Origin: Candidatus Celerinatantimonas neptuna
GTDB taxonomy: Bacteria > Pseudomonadota > Gammaproteobacteria > Enterobacterales > Celerinatantimonadaceae
Length of the DNA: 64,000 nucleotides
Reading direction: 5' to 3'
Assembly (NCBI GenBank): GCA_911810475.1
Contig: OU461276.1
Span: forward strand, 675,501 to 739,500
The notes beneath the pieces were generated by a model, which made no database searches, was not told the origin of the DNA, and saw only the letters and a list, made by a program, of their open reading frames with translations. A program made the position numbers and the translations under genes. Numbering within the stretch: the stretch's first letter is position 1; each line of letters begins with the position of its first letter. Shown here in pieces: positions 54,064-64,000 of this stretch.

Positions 54064-55389
54064 TCAAAGGGCGGCACGTAATCTGGCCGCCATCAGATAC
54101 GTCGCGTAACTCCAGGTTAAATCACGGACACTTTTCATATAGCCAGTACGACGATCATATTGTTCACTCATATGGCAGTGATCCCAGTGACGCTGTGTCG
54201 TCAGAATATGCCGATCGCCTAATGACACAATATCGGCAACTGACTCAATATCCTGCGAATACACATCTGAAAAATACGACTGAACCCGGGGGATTAATGA
54301 TTCATCAGACTGTGCTAGTGCGGCAATTTTATAAAAAAAAGCCGCCATTGCATTGCCACTGATAAACCAGGGATGCCCGATATTATAGTGATCAGATGTA
54401 TCGCCATCGTAATTATCAAATGGATATCGCCCTAAATTAGGCCCAAGCCCAATGGCCATATCATCATGATTCAATGGATATTCCGAAATAAAGGATCTCA
54501 CAACAGCAGCAGATGTTGCCATGCTCCGAGACGTATCAATACTAAATTCAGGATTCTTGCCAACCTCCCCGTATAACAACGCAAGTAACACATCGATGTT
54601 CTTATCATTTCCTTTTTCACCATCTGAACCGGGGGTAATATTTGATTTAAAATAATCACGCCCCTGAATATGAAGTTGCATGCGATCTTCAAGATCTGAA
54701 ATACATTCATCCAAAATGGCAGAATCAATAAAATCTGTAAAAATTTCATATTTCCGGCAATCAGAAAAAGCCCTGCGGATAATTTTACTGGTGAAAAAAT
54801 GCTCGCCATACACCTCTTCCCAAATATTAAAACAAGAATCCAGATAAACATTCACCAGATAATTCAAATCAACCTTAATATTCTCTAATGCCTGTTGTTT
54901 AACCACTTCTGAAAGTAACCCCGATTCAACTGCATCTATATGAGCGATTATACGCAGTGCAGGCCCATCATTTTGAACAGTCCAGTTTGCCGAAGGGGTT
55001 CCATTTAAATTCCACCTTGCATACCCCAATGAAACATCCTCTGAATGAGACTGAACCACCTTAGTAAACTGAATATAATTCTTAATTACCCCGGTAAGCT
55101 TCGCGCACCAACCGGAATAAGTATCCAATTTAGCCACCGCAATAACCTCATGCATCGTAATTGCCGAATCCCGAACCCAGTCATAGACATAATTCTGATC
55201 AGTTTCAGGGTCAGCCGGAACTGAAGGTGACGCAATAATCGCCCCTGACAGCGACGCGATGCCAGTCATCATATTATCCTGACGAATGATATTGTTATAA
55301 AGCAAGCCAATCACCGTCGTCACATCCGCACTGGAGCACAGTAATTCCGGGTTATAACTTAACGGATAGTAAAATTGAACCTGACTCAT
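54064..55389 (-). CDS. Cytoplasmic glucoamylase-like glycoside hydrolase (GH15)
   Basis: GH15 enzymes release glucose from the non-reducing ends of malto- or isomalto-oligosaccharides by inversion. I choose the ATG at 55387-55389 (441 residues), with GGAG 9 bases upstream. The catalytic acid lies in NIWEEVYGEHFFT and the base in MSEQYDRRTGY. VYDWVRDSAITMHEV and NDGPALRIIAH are subsite residues of the (alpha/alpha)6 barrel. There is no signal peptide and no starch-binding domain, so an intracellular oligosaccharide is the likely substrate. It is convergent with the alpha-glucoside genes but separately transcribed. Confidence 0.88.
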   Translation of the reverse strand: MSQVQFYYPLSYNPELLCSSADVTTVIGLLYNNIIRQDNMMTGIASLSGAIIASPSVPADPETDQNYVYDWVRDSAITMHEVIAVAKLDTYSGWCAKLTGVIKNYIQFTKVVQSHSEDVSLGYARWNLNGTPSANWTVQNDGPALRIIAHIDAVESGLLSEVVKQQALENIKVDLNYLVNVYLDSCFNIWEEVYGEHFFTSKIIRRAFSDCRKYEIFTDFIDSAILDECISDLEDRMQLHIQGRDYFKSNITPGSDGEKGNDKNIDVLLALLYGEVGKNPEFSIDTSRSMATSAAVVRSFISEYPLNHDDMAIGLGPNLGRYPFDNYDGDTSDHYNIGHPWFISGNAMAAFFYKIAALAQSDESLIPRVQSYFSDVYSQDIESVADIVSLGDRHILTTQRHWDHCHMSEQYDRRTGYMKSVRDLTWSYATYLMAARLRAAL

Positions 55390-55632
55390 GATCATCTTCT
55401 CCTAAGCTGATTCTGAGTAAATCTGTATTCAGATTGGTTCATCAGATGCGTTTGGTCAAAAAAAAACGGTACCAAGCTCAAATTTCATACAAAAACAGAA
55501 TAGCGAATGTGGACTTATTTAGGGGAGTTCACATAAATACGATCATCCTCTGAACATGCTCATAACAATCTGGCAAACGCCATAAATAAGATTTATTCTC
55601 AATAATAATCAAACTAATACAGGATAAAGAAA

Positions 55633-57018
55633 ATGGGATCACGCATCGAAAAAGATTCAATGGGCGAAATTGAAGTTCAGGATGGCTGCCTGTGGGGCTC
55701 ACAGACCCAACGTTCAATTCAGAACTTTAAAATTGGACATGACCACTTTCCAAGAGAGATCATTCGGGCCCTGGGCATTTTAAAAAAAGCAGCCGCAATC
55801 ACCAATTGTGAATTAGGGTCATTAGATAAAACTAAAGCAGACTTGATTCAAAATGCCGCTGAATATGTCATCCGGGGAGATTTAGATGATCAATTTCCAC
55901 TGGTCATCTGGCAGACGGGTTCAGGAACACAAACCAATATGAATGCTAATGAAGTCATCGCTAACAAAGCTATTCTGCTGGCAGGCCATGACATCTCAGA
56001 TAAAATCATCCACCCCAATGATGATGTGAATAAAGCCCAGTCCTCTAACGACACTTTTCCAACAGCAATGCATATCGCTGCTGCAGAACAACTAACCCAC
56101 AACCTGTTGCCATCACTAGAAACATTAGCAACAACACTTCAGAACAAATCAAGTGAGTTTGAAAAAGTCGTCAAAATTGGCCGGACCCATATGATGGATG
56201 CAACCCCACTCACCGTCGGACAGGAATTCTCAGGGTGGGCACAACAAGTTGGCAATGCAATCACCCGAATCAAACATGTGCAACCAGAATTATTCGAACT
56301 GGCCATTGGAGGAACAGCCGTCGGAACCGGTTTAAACACCCACCCACAATTTTCTCAAAGAGTATCAGCCGAAATATCAACACTGACCGGCCTGCCATTT
56401 AGAAGTGCCCCCAATAAATTTGAAGCCCTGTCGGCACATGACGCACTGGTCAATGTCAGCGGCGTACTCAAAACAATCGCCTGTTCCCTGATGAAAATTG
56501 CCAATGACATTCGTTTATTAGGGTCAGGACCACGCTCAGGTTTAAATGAATTACAATTGCCAGCAAATGAACCGGGCTCATCCATCATGCCCGGCAAAGT
56601 TAACCCGACACAGTGTGAAGCACTATCAATGGTCTGTGCACAGGTAATCGGCAACGATACTGCTGTCAACGTGGGAGGATGTAGCGGACACCTACAGCTC
56701 AATGTATTCAAACCACTAATCGTCTTCAATGTACTGAATTCAATACGACTATTAAGTGATGCCAGCCGCAGCTTTAACGAACATTGTCTTGAAGGCATTA
56801 CTATTAATGCAAAAAATATTGAAGAACATGTGAGCAATTCACTGATGCTGGTGACCGCATTAAATCCGCATATTGGATATGATAATGCCGCAAAAATTGC
56901 CAAAGCAGCATTTGCCAATAACACCACACTCAAAGAAGAAGCAGTGCGACTCGGGCTCCTAACCGAAAGTGAATTTGACCGTTATGTTAACCCTGAAAAC
57001 ATGACTCATCCGTCATGA
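55633..57018 (+). CDS. fumC: Class II fumarate hydratase
   Basis: FumC interconverts fumarate and malate without an iron-sulfur cluster. The 461-residue protein has the superfamily signature [11 protein letters not shown] (mobile active-site loop), [24 protein letters not shown] and the catalytic His in [17 protein letters not shown]. Located 21 kb from frdABCD, it could help feed fumarate to that enzyme. It is monocistronic and convergent with groEL. Confidence 0.96.
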   Translation: MGSRIEKDSMGEIEVQDGCLWGSQTQRSIQNFKIGHDHFPREIIRALGILKKAAAITNCELGSLDKTKADLIQNAAEYVIRGDLDDQFPLVIWQTGSGTQTNMNANEVIANKAILLAGHDISDKIIHPNDDVNKAQSSNDTFPTAMHIAAAEQLTHNLLPSLETLATTLQNKSSEFEKVVKIGRTHMMDATPLTVGQEFSGWAQQVGNAITRIKHVQPELFELAIGGTAVGTGLNTHPQFSQRVSAEISTLTGLPFRSAPNKFEALSAHDALVNVSGVLKTIACSLMKIANDIRLLGSGPRSGLNELQLPANEPGSSIMPGKVNPTQCEALSMVCAQVIGNDTAVNVGGCSGHLQLNVFKPLIVFNVLNSIRLLSDASRSFNEHCLEGITINAKNIEEHVSNSLMLVTALNPHIGYDNAAKIAKAAFANNTTLKEEAVRLGLLTESEFDRYVNPENMTHPS

Positions 57019-57042
57019 TTTGTATTATTTTCGAGCCAATAA

Positions 57043-57075
57043 AAAGCCCCGTAAGTGATTCACTCACGGGGCTTT
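57043..57075. terminator. Bidirectional terminator between fumC and groEL
   Basis: AAAGCCCCGTAAGTG (57043-57057) pairs with CACTCACGGGGCTTT (57061-57075), with one mismatch or wobble and a 3-base loop. The T-run after the stem on the minus strand is the stronger (groEL direction). Confidence 0.9.
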
Positions 57076-57113
57076 AAAAAGAAACGATTAAGTTTCTAAG
57101 CAGTAAGCAGGGT

Positions 57114-58772
<1,659 letters not shown>

Positions 58773-58797
58773 TCAGTAGTTAAATTTAAACCGACAA

Positions 58798-59091
58798 TTA
58801 AGCTTCAACGATAGCCAGAATATCTGACTCGCTCATGATAAGGACTTCTTCACCGTCCAATTTTTCGGTTTTCACACCATAACCGTCGTTGAAAATTACT
58901 ACATCACCAACTTTTACAGCTAATGGTTTAACGTCACCATTGTCCATAATTCGGCCAGTACCTACAGCGATCACTTCACCACGAGTGGATTTTTCTGCTG
59001 CAGAACCTGTCAGAACGATACCGCCAGCTGATTTACTTTCTTGTTCTTTGCGCTTAACGATGACGCGATCATGCAACGGACGAATACTCAT
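58798..59091 (-). CDS. groS: 10 kDa chaperonin GroES
   Basis: GroES caps the GroEL chamber as a heptameric lid. The product is 97 residues, with the N-terminal [18 protein letters not shown], a mobile loop [15 protein letters not shown] (about residues 21-35) that contacts GroEL, and [19 protein letters not shown]. It is transcribed from a sigma32-type promoter about 105 bases upstream. Confidence 0.98.
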   Translation of the reverse strand: MSIRPLHDRVIVKRKEQESKSAGGIVLTGSAAEKSTRGEVIAVGTGRIMDNGDVKPLAVKVGDVVIFNDGYGVKTEKLDGEEVLIMSESDILAIVEA

Positions 59092-59195
59092 TGCTTAGTC
59101 TCCTTTAAAAAACACAGCGTGTTACGTGTTGTTTATGTGTTGTTTATGAAAAACAGATAATGCTGTCATTCATAATCAAATCTCAAGTGACAATT

Positions 59196-59227
59196 TAGAT
59201 GGGGTCTCATTTTTGAGTTCCAAGGGG
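59196..59227 (-). promoter_or_regulatory. Sigma32 (heat-shock) promoter of groESL
   Basis: On the minus strand CCCCTTGGAA (59227-59218) and CCCCATCTA (59204-59196) are separated by 13 bases. This closely matches the sigma32 consensus CTTGAA-N13/14-CCCCAT. It reads toward groES. Confidence 0.88.
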
Positions 59228-59282
59228 AAAAAGAAAAAAATTTTAATATTTTTTCTTTTTCACGTTCTAAATCTCAAATTTT

Positions 59283-59735
59283 TCAGCCTAAACGATGATG
59301 ATCATCGTCATCATCGTGACGTTTATACTCACCTTCAAATGTGTTGCCTGAACCACCAGATTGCCCGGGATGATTAAAATGGACATGTTTGGACGTTAGT
59401 ACTTTTTTAGCCAGGCGAGAGCGTATCCAGGGGATTAATAACACCATTCCGGTTAAATCTGTGATAAACCCAGGCATCACTAAACATGCACCGGCAATAA
59501 TCAATATCACACCTTCGACCACCTGCTGAGCCGGAACTTCCCCTTTGGCTAATTTATCCTGAACACTTAATGCCGTTTGTAATCCCTGACTACGAACCAG
59601 TGACGCGCCGACGATAGCCGTCAGAATGGTTAAAGCAATCGTCGGAATAGCTCCGATTACGGCGCCGACGTGGATCAGAACATATAGTTCTGCAACCGAT
59701 AATCCGGCAATTGCTAAAAATAGATACAAAAACAT
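59283..59735 (-). CDS. fxsA: FxsA-family membrane protein
   Basis: FxsA is an inner-membrane protein known in E. coli for relieving phage T7 exclusion by the F plasmid. Its normal role is unclear. The 150-residue product has three or four hydrophobic segments in residues 1-105, with the family stretch GASLVRSQGLQTALSVQDKLAKG. The tail is hydrophilic and of low complexity, ending EYKRHDDDDDHHRLG. It precedes groES as in E. coli but has a separate 190-base gap containing the sigma32 promoter. Confidence 0.92.
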   Translation of the reverse strand: MFLYLFLAIAGLSVAELYVLIHVGAVIGAIPTIALTILTAIVGASLVRSQGLQTALSVQDKLAKGEVPAQQVVEGVILIIAGACLVMPGFITDLTGMVLLIPWIRSRLAKKVLTSKHVHFNHPGQSGGSGNTFEGEYKRHDDDDDHHRLG

Positions 59736-59935
59736 GCGCTCCTCCTGTTATGTTGGCGCGTTAAGTCATAAATGGAGACAAACCGGACTCTTTTAAACCC
59801 AACCATGAATAATGGCTAAATCAGAGTCAAATATCCTGTGAAGAAATCAACGAAATAATGTATTTACCTTCCCGAGCGTGTAAAATCAGCGGCCATCTTT
59901 TAATTTTAGAGACACAAAACGGAACAGGTTGAATC

Positions 59936-61216
59936 ATGACGACGACAAACAAACTATTGGCCGATCTCAAGGCCCGCGGGTTGATTAATCAGTGCACAGC
60001 CGAAGAAGAGCTGGCCGAGCATCTCAATACCGGCACCCGCCGTTTGTATTGTGGCTTTGATCCAACCGCCGATAGCCTGCACATTGGCTCTTTAGTCCCT
60101 TTATTAATGCTGCGCCGATTCCAGTTGGCAGGTCACAAACCTTATGCCTTAGTCGGCGGTGCAACCGGCCTTATCGGTGATCCGAGCTTTAAAGCAACTG
60201 AACGACAACTGAACACGAAAGACATTGTCTCAGGCTGGGTCCAAAAACTTAAAGCACAAGTCAGCCGGTTTATCGAATTTAATGATGGCGAAACAGGTGC
60301 AGAGCTTGCTAATAACCTCGACTGGACCAGCCAGATGAGCACCATCGACTTTCTGCGCGATGTAGGCAAGCATTTTAGTGTCAATGCTATGATCCAAAAA
60401 GAATCAGTTAAACAACGGATTAACCGAGAAGGTGCCGGGATCTCATTTACCGAGTTCAGCTACATTCTACTTCAATCTTACGATTTTGCAGAATTAAGTC
60501 ACCAACAAAATGTGACCATTCAGATTGGTGGCTCCGATCAATGGGGAAATATCACCGGCGGAATCGACCTGGCACGGCGGATGTATCGCAACCAGGCCTT
60601 CGGATTAACAATGCCATTGGTCACAAAATCCGACGGCACCAAATTCGGAAAAACCGAAACCGGTACGATCTGGCTTGATCCGACTAAAACATCACCTTAT
60701 GCGTTCTACCAGTTCTGGATCAACACCGCAGATACCGATGTTTATCAATTCCTGCGCTACTTTACATTCTTATCAGTAGAACAAATTGAACAGATTGAAG
60801 CTGAAGACAAAAATGCTCAGGGCAAGCCACAGGCTCAGGGAATTTTGGCCCGGGAAGTTACTCGGTTGGTACACGGCGAAGAAGGCCTGACATCAGCAGA
60901 ACGAATCACCAAAGCATTATTCTCAGGTGATTTAGCACAGCTCAGTGAAAACGATCTGGAACAATTAGCATTAGACGGTTTGCCAACAACCAGGGTTAAC
61001 GCAGAGCAGCATACGCTCATTGAATTACTGACCCAGACTGAACTGGCCAAATCCAACAAAATGGCCCGTGAATTTATCGGTAACGGCGCTGTAGCCATCA
61101 ACGGTGAAAAACAAACCGATGTTGCAGCAGAAATAACCCAAAGCAGTGCACTTTACCAACGCTACACCCTCATCAAACGAGGTAAAAAATTGTTTGCATT
61201 GTTGATTTGGGAATAA
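59936..61216 (+). CDS. tyrS: Tyrosyl-tRNA synthetase
   Basis: TyrS charges tRNA-Tyr. The 426-residue protein is class Ic, with the HIGH-type motif HIGS in [11 protein letters not shown] and the KMSKS equivalent KFGKT. The tyrosine pocket is marked by [10 protein letters not shown] and [12 protein letters not shown]-terminal S4 RNA-binding domain starts near [15 protein letters not shown]. No T-box or other leader control is visible. Confidence 0.97.
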   Translation: MTTTNKLLADLKARGLINQCTAEEELAEHLNTGTRRLYCGFDPTADSLHIGSLVPLLMLRRFQLAGHKPYALVGGATGLIGDPSFKATERQLNTKDIVSGWVQKLKAQVSRFIEFNDGETGAELANNLDWTSQMSTIDFLRDVGKHFSVNAMIQKESVKQRINREGAGISFTEFSYILLQSYDFAELSHQQNVTIQIGGSDQWGNITGGIDLARRMYRNQAFGLTMPLVTKSDGTKFGKTETGTIWLDPTKTSPYAFYQFWINTADTDVYQFLRYFTFLSVEQIEQIEAEDKNAQGKPQAQGILAREVTRLVHGEEGLTSAERITKALFSGDLAQLSENDLEQLALDGLPTTRVNAEQHTLIELLTQTELAKSNKMAREFIGNGAVAINGEKQTDVAAEITQSSALYQRYTLIKRGKKLFALLIWE

Positions 61217-61362
61217 AACCTGGGGCTGTTGAGCATTGGCGATCTATTTATCCATCCGGCCAAGAGCTATAGCTTATCGCTGGAATGCAGTGAGGCTCGC
61301 CTGTTCAGAATAGAGAACGGGGATCATCAAAGCTCAACTTACCTTAAATGAAGGAATAAAAC

Positions 61363-61608
61363 ATGAACGAAAAAAAACAAATCAGCGCAGCTGAAATGGT
61401 CAAACTAGCCAACGAAGCATTGCATGGCCATGACGATTATATTGATGGTGTCATCGTATATGAAGTCGAACAATCGACAAACGCCATTGTCTTCAAAGGT
61501 GAAAACTTCTTAGATGAACAAGGGTTACCAACCTGGAAGAGCACCGCCGCATTTAATCTCTATAAATGGTTAAGCCATCAATTTTCAGATCTCTACCAGG
61601 TTTGTTAA
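61363..61608 (+). CDS. yciN: YciN-like small protein (DUF2498)
   Basis: The 81-residue product matches the small YciN/DUF2498 family of unknown function. FKGENFLDEQGLPTWKSTA and the following FNLYKWLSHQFSDLY closely resemble the same region of E. coli YciN. It is cytoplasmic, with no signal peptide or membrane segment. GGAAT precedes the start. It stands alone downstream of tyrS. Confidence 0.88.
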   Translation: MNEKKQISAAEMVKLANEALHGHDDYIDGVIVYEVEQSTNAIVFKGENFLDEQGLPTWKSTAAFNLYKWLSHQFSDLYQVC

Positions 61609-61637
61609 CGCCAATAGCCCACGCAATATCAGACTTT

Positions 61638-61656
61638 GGCCTCTATTTATGAGGCC
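61638..61656. other. Short hairpin downstream of yciN, possible weak terminator
   Basis: GGCCTC (61638-61643) and GAGGCC (61651-61656) form a perfect 6-bp stem with a 7-base loop, but no T-run follows on either strand. Its role as a terminator is doubtful. Confidence 0.3.
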
Positions 61657-61728
61657 ACCTCATATCGATTAATGCACAAGACTCACAAATAAGCAGATAT
61701 CTTTGTTAAAAATCAGGCGACAATTTAC

Positions 61729-61928
61729 TTAACCTCAACCTGGGATAAGAAGTCACAATGAATCACGATTGATTCATGATGGGTCAGTGTTGTTTTCTGA
61801 TGCAGGATTGAAGGTCGAGTTCAAGGCAAATCTGAGCCGCCATAGCCATTCTATGGCAAGCGAATTTAACGCCAATATCGACTTTAATCCCTATCAGAAA
61901 AGGCTTTATTATCCCGAGTTGAGGTTAA
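61729..61928. repeat. MITE-like element, 200 bp, with 20-bp terminal inverted repeats
   Basis: The left end TTAACCTCAACCTGGGATAA (61729-61748) and the right end TTATCCCGAGTTGAGGTTAA (61909-61928) are inverted repeats matching at 18 of 20 positions. The interior has no recognisable protein. A related, shorter copy is at 36022-36127, sharing AGAAGTCACAATGAAT-like sequence inside the left end and the right end. This suggests a non-autonomous element mobilised by an IS elsewhere in the genome. No flanking target duplication is obvious. Confidence 0.7.
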
Positions 61929-62129
61929 ATACAGCTTCATGTTTTATCCCAAAAAGCGCAAAAATAAATGCCCGGATAGTCGCTAAACCTTCATTATCTC
62001 TAGAGAACATGCCCCTAAAGCACCTACATTCTCTAAACATATACCTATCAATATCACCGTACTTCTGTAAATTAGTGTCTATCTTACAAGAAACTTAGCC
62101 TATTTTGAAAATATGGTGTAACATCGCAT

Positions 62130-62172
62130 TTATAACTACCTATTTGTGCTATATTTGGCACAATAGTTATAA
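62130..62172. promoter_or_regulatory. Nested inverted repeats in the aroQ-accBC leader
   Basis: TTATAACTA (62130-62138) pairs with TAGTTATAA (62164-62172), and inside them TTGTGC (62144-62149) pairs with GCACAA (62158-62163). The nested stem has a 5-base bulge and an 8-base loop, and lies about 30 bases before the aroQ start. It may be an operator or a leader hairpin. No T-run follows. Confidence 0.5.
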
Positions 62173-62201
62173 CAAAGAATCAAATAAGGTTTTTACCGAA
62201 A

Positions 62202-62660
62202 ATGAATGACATTTTGACGATTTTAGTGATAAATGGCCCCAACTTAAATCTACTCGGTCAACGTGAACCAGAAATTTATGGCCACCAGAGCCTGGCTGAC
62301 ATTGCGAAACAACTCGACCAACAAGCTCAGTCACTTCATGTCAAACTGGAACATTTTCAATCGAATCATGAAGGGGCGATTGTCGATCGCATCCATCAGG
62401 GGATGGGGAATGTTGACTTTATCATCATCAATCCCGGTGCCTTTACCCATACAAGCGTAGCGCTTCGCGATGCGCTTTTGGGAGTTAATATCCCATTTAT
62501 CGAAGTACACCTTTCTAATATTCACGCCCGCGAGCCATTTCGCAAACATTCCTATCTGTCTGATAAAGCAATCGGAGTGATCTGTGGTCTAGGAAGTCAG
62601 GGGTATCAATTTGCGTTGAGTGCAGCCGTCAAACAGTTGCATTCATCAAAAAATAACTAA
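62202..62660 (+). CDS. aroQ: 3-dehydroquinate dehydratase, type II
   Basis: AroQ converts 3-dehydroquinate to 3-dehydroshikimate in the shikimate pathway. The 152-residue protein forms the small dodecameric flavodoxin-like fold. The signature is [18 protein letters not shown], with the catalytic Arg and Tyr in it. [16 protein letters not shown] and [14 protein letters not shown] with the active His follow. It is upstream of accB by 13 bases and probably co-transcribed with accBC, a common arrangement. Confidence 0.97.
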   Translation: MNDILTILVINGPNLNLLGQREPEIYGHQSLADIAKQLDQQAQSLHVKLEHFQSNHEGAIVDRIHQGMGNVDFIIINPGAFTHTSVALRDALLGVNIPFIEVHLSNIHAREPFRKHSYLSDKAIGVICGLGSQGYQFALSAAVKQLHSSKNN

Positions 62661-62673
62661 TAAAGAGAACATC

Positions 62674-63126
62674 ATGGACATTCGTAAAATCAAGAAACTG
62701 ATCGAACTGGTTGAAGAGTCAGGTATTTCAGAATTAGAAATCACCGAAGGTGAAGAATCGGTTCGAATCAACCGATATTCCAGTCAAGTAGCTCAACCAG
62801 CAGTTTACAATGTAGCCCCTCAACCTGTAGCAGCTCCGGTTGCAGCGCCAGCTGCTGCACCAGCACCTGTCGCAGAAGAGCCCAAAGTAACCGGACACAC
62901 CGTTCGCTCACCAATGGTTGGAACATTCTATCGTTCCCCATCACCAGATGCGCCTTTCTTCGTTGAAGAAGGCCAGAAAGTCAATGTCGGTGATACCCTT
63001 TGTATCATTGAAGCTATGAAAATGATGAACCAGATCGAAGCAGACAAAGCAGGTACCGTCAGCAGCGTTCTAGTCGAAGACGGCCAGCCCATTGAATTTG
63101 ACGAACCGCTATTCATAATCGAATAA
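62674..63126 (+). CDS. accB: Biotin carboxyl carrier protein of acetyl-CoA carboxylase
   Basis: AccB carries the biotin that shuttles CO2 between AccC and AccAD in the first step of fatty acid synthesis. The ATG at 62674 gives 150 residues beginning [18 protein letters not shown] longer frame from 62620 overlaps aroQ. An Ala/Pro-rich linker (about residues 47-70) leads to the biotinyl domain, with the modified Lys116 in EAMKM. AccC follows after 11 bases. Confidence 0.97.
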   Translation: MDIRKIKKLIELVEESGISELEITEGEESVRINRYSSQVAQPAVYNVAPQPVAAPVAAPAAAPAPVAEEPKVTGHTVRSPMVGTFYRSPSPDAPFFVEEGQKVNVGDTLCIIEAMKMMNQIEADKAGTVSSVLVEDGQPIEFDEPLFIIE

Positions 63127-63137
63127 AAGAGGCTACC

Positions 63138-64000
63138 ATGCTCGATAAAGTTGTCATCGCAAACCGTGGCGAAATTGCGCTACGGATATTAAGGGCCTGT
63201 AAAGAGCTGGGAATTAAAACTGTTGCAGTTCATTCCACAGCCGACCGGGATCTTAAACATGTGCTGTTAGCTGATGAAAGCGTCTGTATCGGCGAACCCG
63301 CAGCGGCTAAAAGTTATCTAAATATTCCAAGAATCATTGCTGCGGCTGAAGTTACTGATGCCATTGCGATTCACCCTGGCTACGGCTTTTTATCAGAAAA
63401 TGCCGAGTTTTCTGAAATGGTCGAAAAAAGTGGTTTTATCTTCATCGGCCCAACGGCTGATACCATTCGCATGATGGGCGATAAAGTTTCAGCCATTGCC
63501 GCAATGAAAAAAGCCGGCGTTCCCTGTGTCCCGGGCTCTGATGGATCACTCGACCACGATAACGCACGAAATATTAGCATTGCCAAACGCATTGGTTATC
63601 CGGTAATCATCAAAGCCTCCGGTGGTGGTGGTGGTCGCGGAATGCGCGTTGTTCACGAAGAAAAAGAACTTCTGAACGCCATTGAGCTGACGCAGTCCGA
63701 AGCCGGTGCCGCATTTGGTAACAGCACCGTCTACATGGAAAAATACCTGGAAAACCCACGCCATGTGGAAATTCAGGTGCTCTCAGACGGTCAGGGTAAC
63801 GCCATCTATCTGGGAGAGCGCGACTGCTCAATGCAGCGACGCCACCAGAAAGTTGTTGAAGAAGCCCCAGCCCCAGGCATTACTGCTGACATGCGCCGTT
63901 ATATTGGCGAACGCTGTACCCGAGCCTGTGTTGAAATCAACTATCGCGGTGCCGGTACATTTGAATTCTTGTATGAAAACGGCAACTTCTACTTCATCGA
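63138..64000 (+). CDS. accC: Biotin carboxylase AccC (N-terminal part; runs off the right edge)
   Basis: AccC carboxylates biotin on AccB with ATP and bicarbonate. From the ATG at 63138 the frame is open for 287 codons to the window edge. It shows the biotin-carboxylase N-terminus [19 protein letters not shown], then [13 protein letters not shown], the ATP-grasp glycine loop [13 protein letters not shown], and [20 protein letters not shown]. About a third of the protein, including the C-terminal end, lies outside. Confidence 0.97.
   Translation, partial: MLDKVVIANRGEIALRILRACKELGIKTVAVHSTADRDLKHVLLADESVCIGEPAAAKSYLNIPRIIAAAEVTDAIAIHPGYGFLSENAEFSEMVEKSGFIFIGPTADTIRMMGDKVSAIAAMKKAGVPCVPGSDGSLDHDNARNISIAKRIGYPVIIKASGGGGGRGMRVVHEEKELLNAIELTQSEAGAAFGNSTVYMEKYLENPRHVEIQVLSDGQGNAIYLGERDCSMQRRHQKVVEEAPAPGITADMRRYIGERCTRACVEINYRGAGTFEFLYENGNFYFI

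Noticed and set aside
61769-62098. 109-codon open frame across the MITE-like element
   Set aside because: It runs through both the element and its flank, has no recognisable domain and no good ribosome-binding site. The frame is probably accidental.

Overview
The window comes from a gammaproteobacterium of moderate GC content, by eye slightly above 40 percent. The evidence is gene order. From purA rightwards it repeats the backbone of the Escherichia coli 94-minute region: purA, hflC, hflK, hflX, hfq, miaA, mutL, amiB, tsaE, nnrD, queG, three tRNA-Gly(GCC), orn, rsgA, psd, epmA, frdABCD, efp, epmB, groEL, groES, fxsA. Other family traits point the same way: a MutL without the endonuclease motif (the MutH type), a lysylated type of EF-P with both EpmA and EpmB, and an FNR-type frd promoter. 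The accessory content (a bacterial expansin, alpha-glucoside use) would suit a plant-associated facultative anaerobe, for example a relative of Celerinatantimonas. That genus guess is inference only.

Layout. Positions 1-4305 hold the start of the division and cell wall cluster on the minus strand (mraZ-rsmH-ftsL-ftsI-murE, murE cut by the edge), with four 10-bp-phased MraZ-type repeats in front of mraZ. Positions 4759-16192 hold purA and the hfq superoperon, all on the minus strand. Positions 16191-17640 hold a decayed queG (four in-frame nonsense codons, no frameshift) and an IS3-family transposase remnant. Positions 18000-24184 are an accessory insertion: a CPA1 antiporter, a PnuC-type transporter, katG and a secreted expansin. 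Positions 24348-27405 hold the tRNA-Gly triplet, orn, rsgA and psd. Positions 27359-29701 hold an XPD/DinG-like helicase with a nuclease-like N-terminus. Positions 29701-36021 hold epmA, frdABCD, efp and epmB.

Positions 36022-57018 are the large accessory block between epmB and groEL. In order it contains a MITE-like repeat, a small PriC-like protein, a periplasmic SUOX-fold (PruR-like) protein coupled to a membrane protein with degenerate GGDEF and EAL domains, a complete five-gene peptide-type ABC importer, an SNase-like protein, aldB with a divergent AraC regulator, a SotB-type efflux pump, and a GntR regulator beside an alpha-glucoside PTS and 6-phospho-alpha-glucosidase. A cytoplasmic GH15 glucoamylase and fumC follow. 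Positions 57043-59735 hold groEL, groES (with a clear sigma32 promoter) and fxsA. Positions 59936-64000 hold tyrS, yciN, a second MITE-like repeat, aroQ, accB and the start of accC.

How the genes work together. EpmA, EpmB and EF-P form one translation-factor modification pathway. FrdABCD and FumC fit anaerobic fumarate respiration. The PTS and GH4 pair, with GH15 nearby, forms an alpha-glucoside catabolic locus. The items most worth a second look are the queG reading frame with four stops, the PruR-like/degenerate GGDEF-EAL pair, the expansin, the two MITE-like repeats, and several strong inverted repeats in leaders (PTS, aroQ-accBC, katG).
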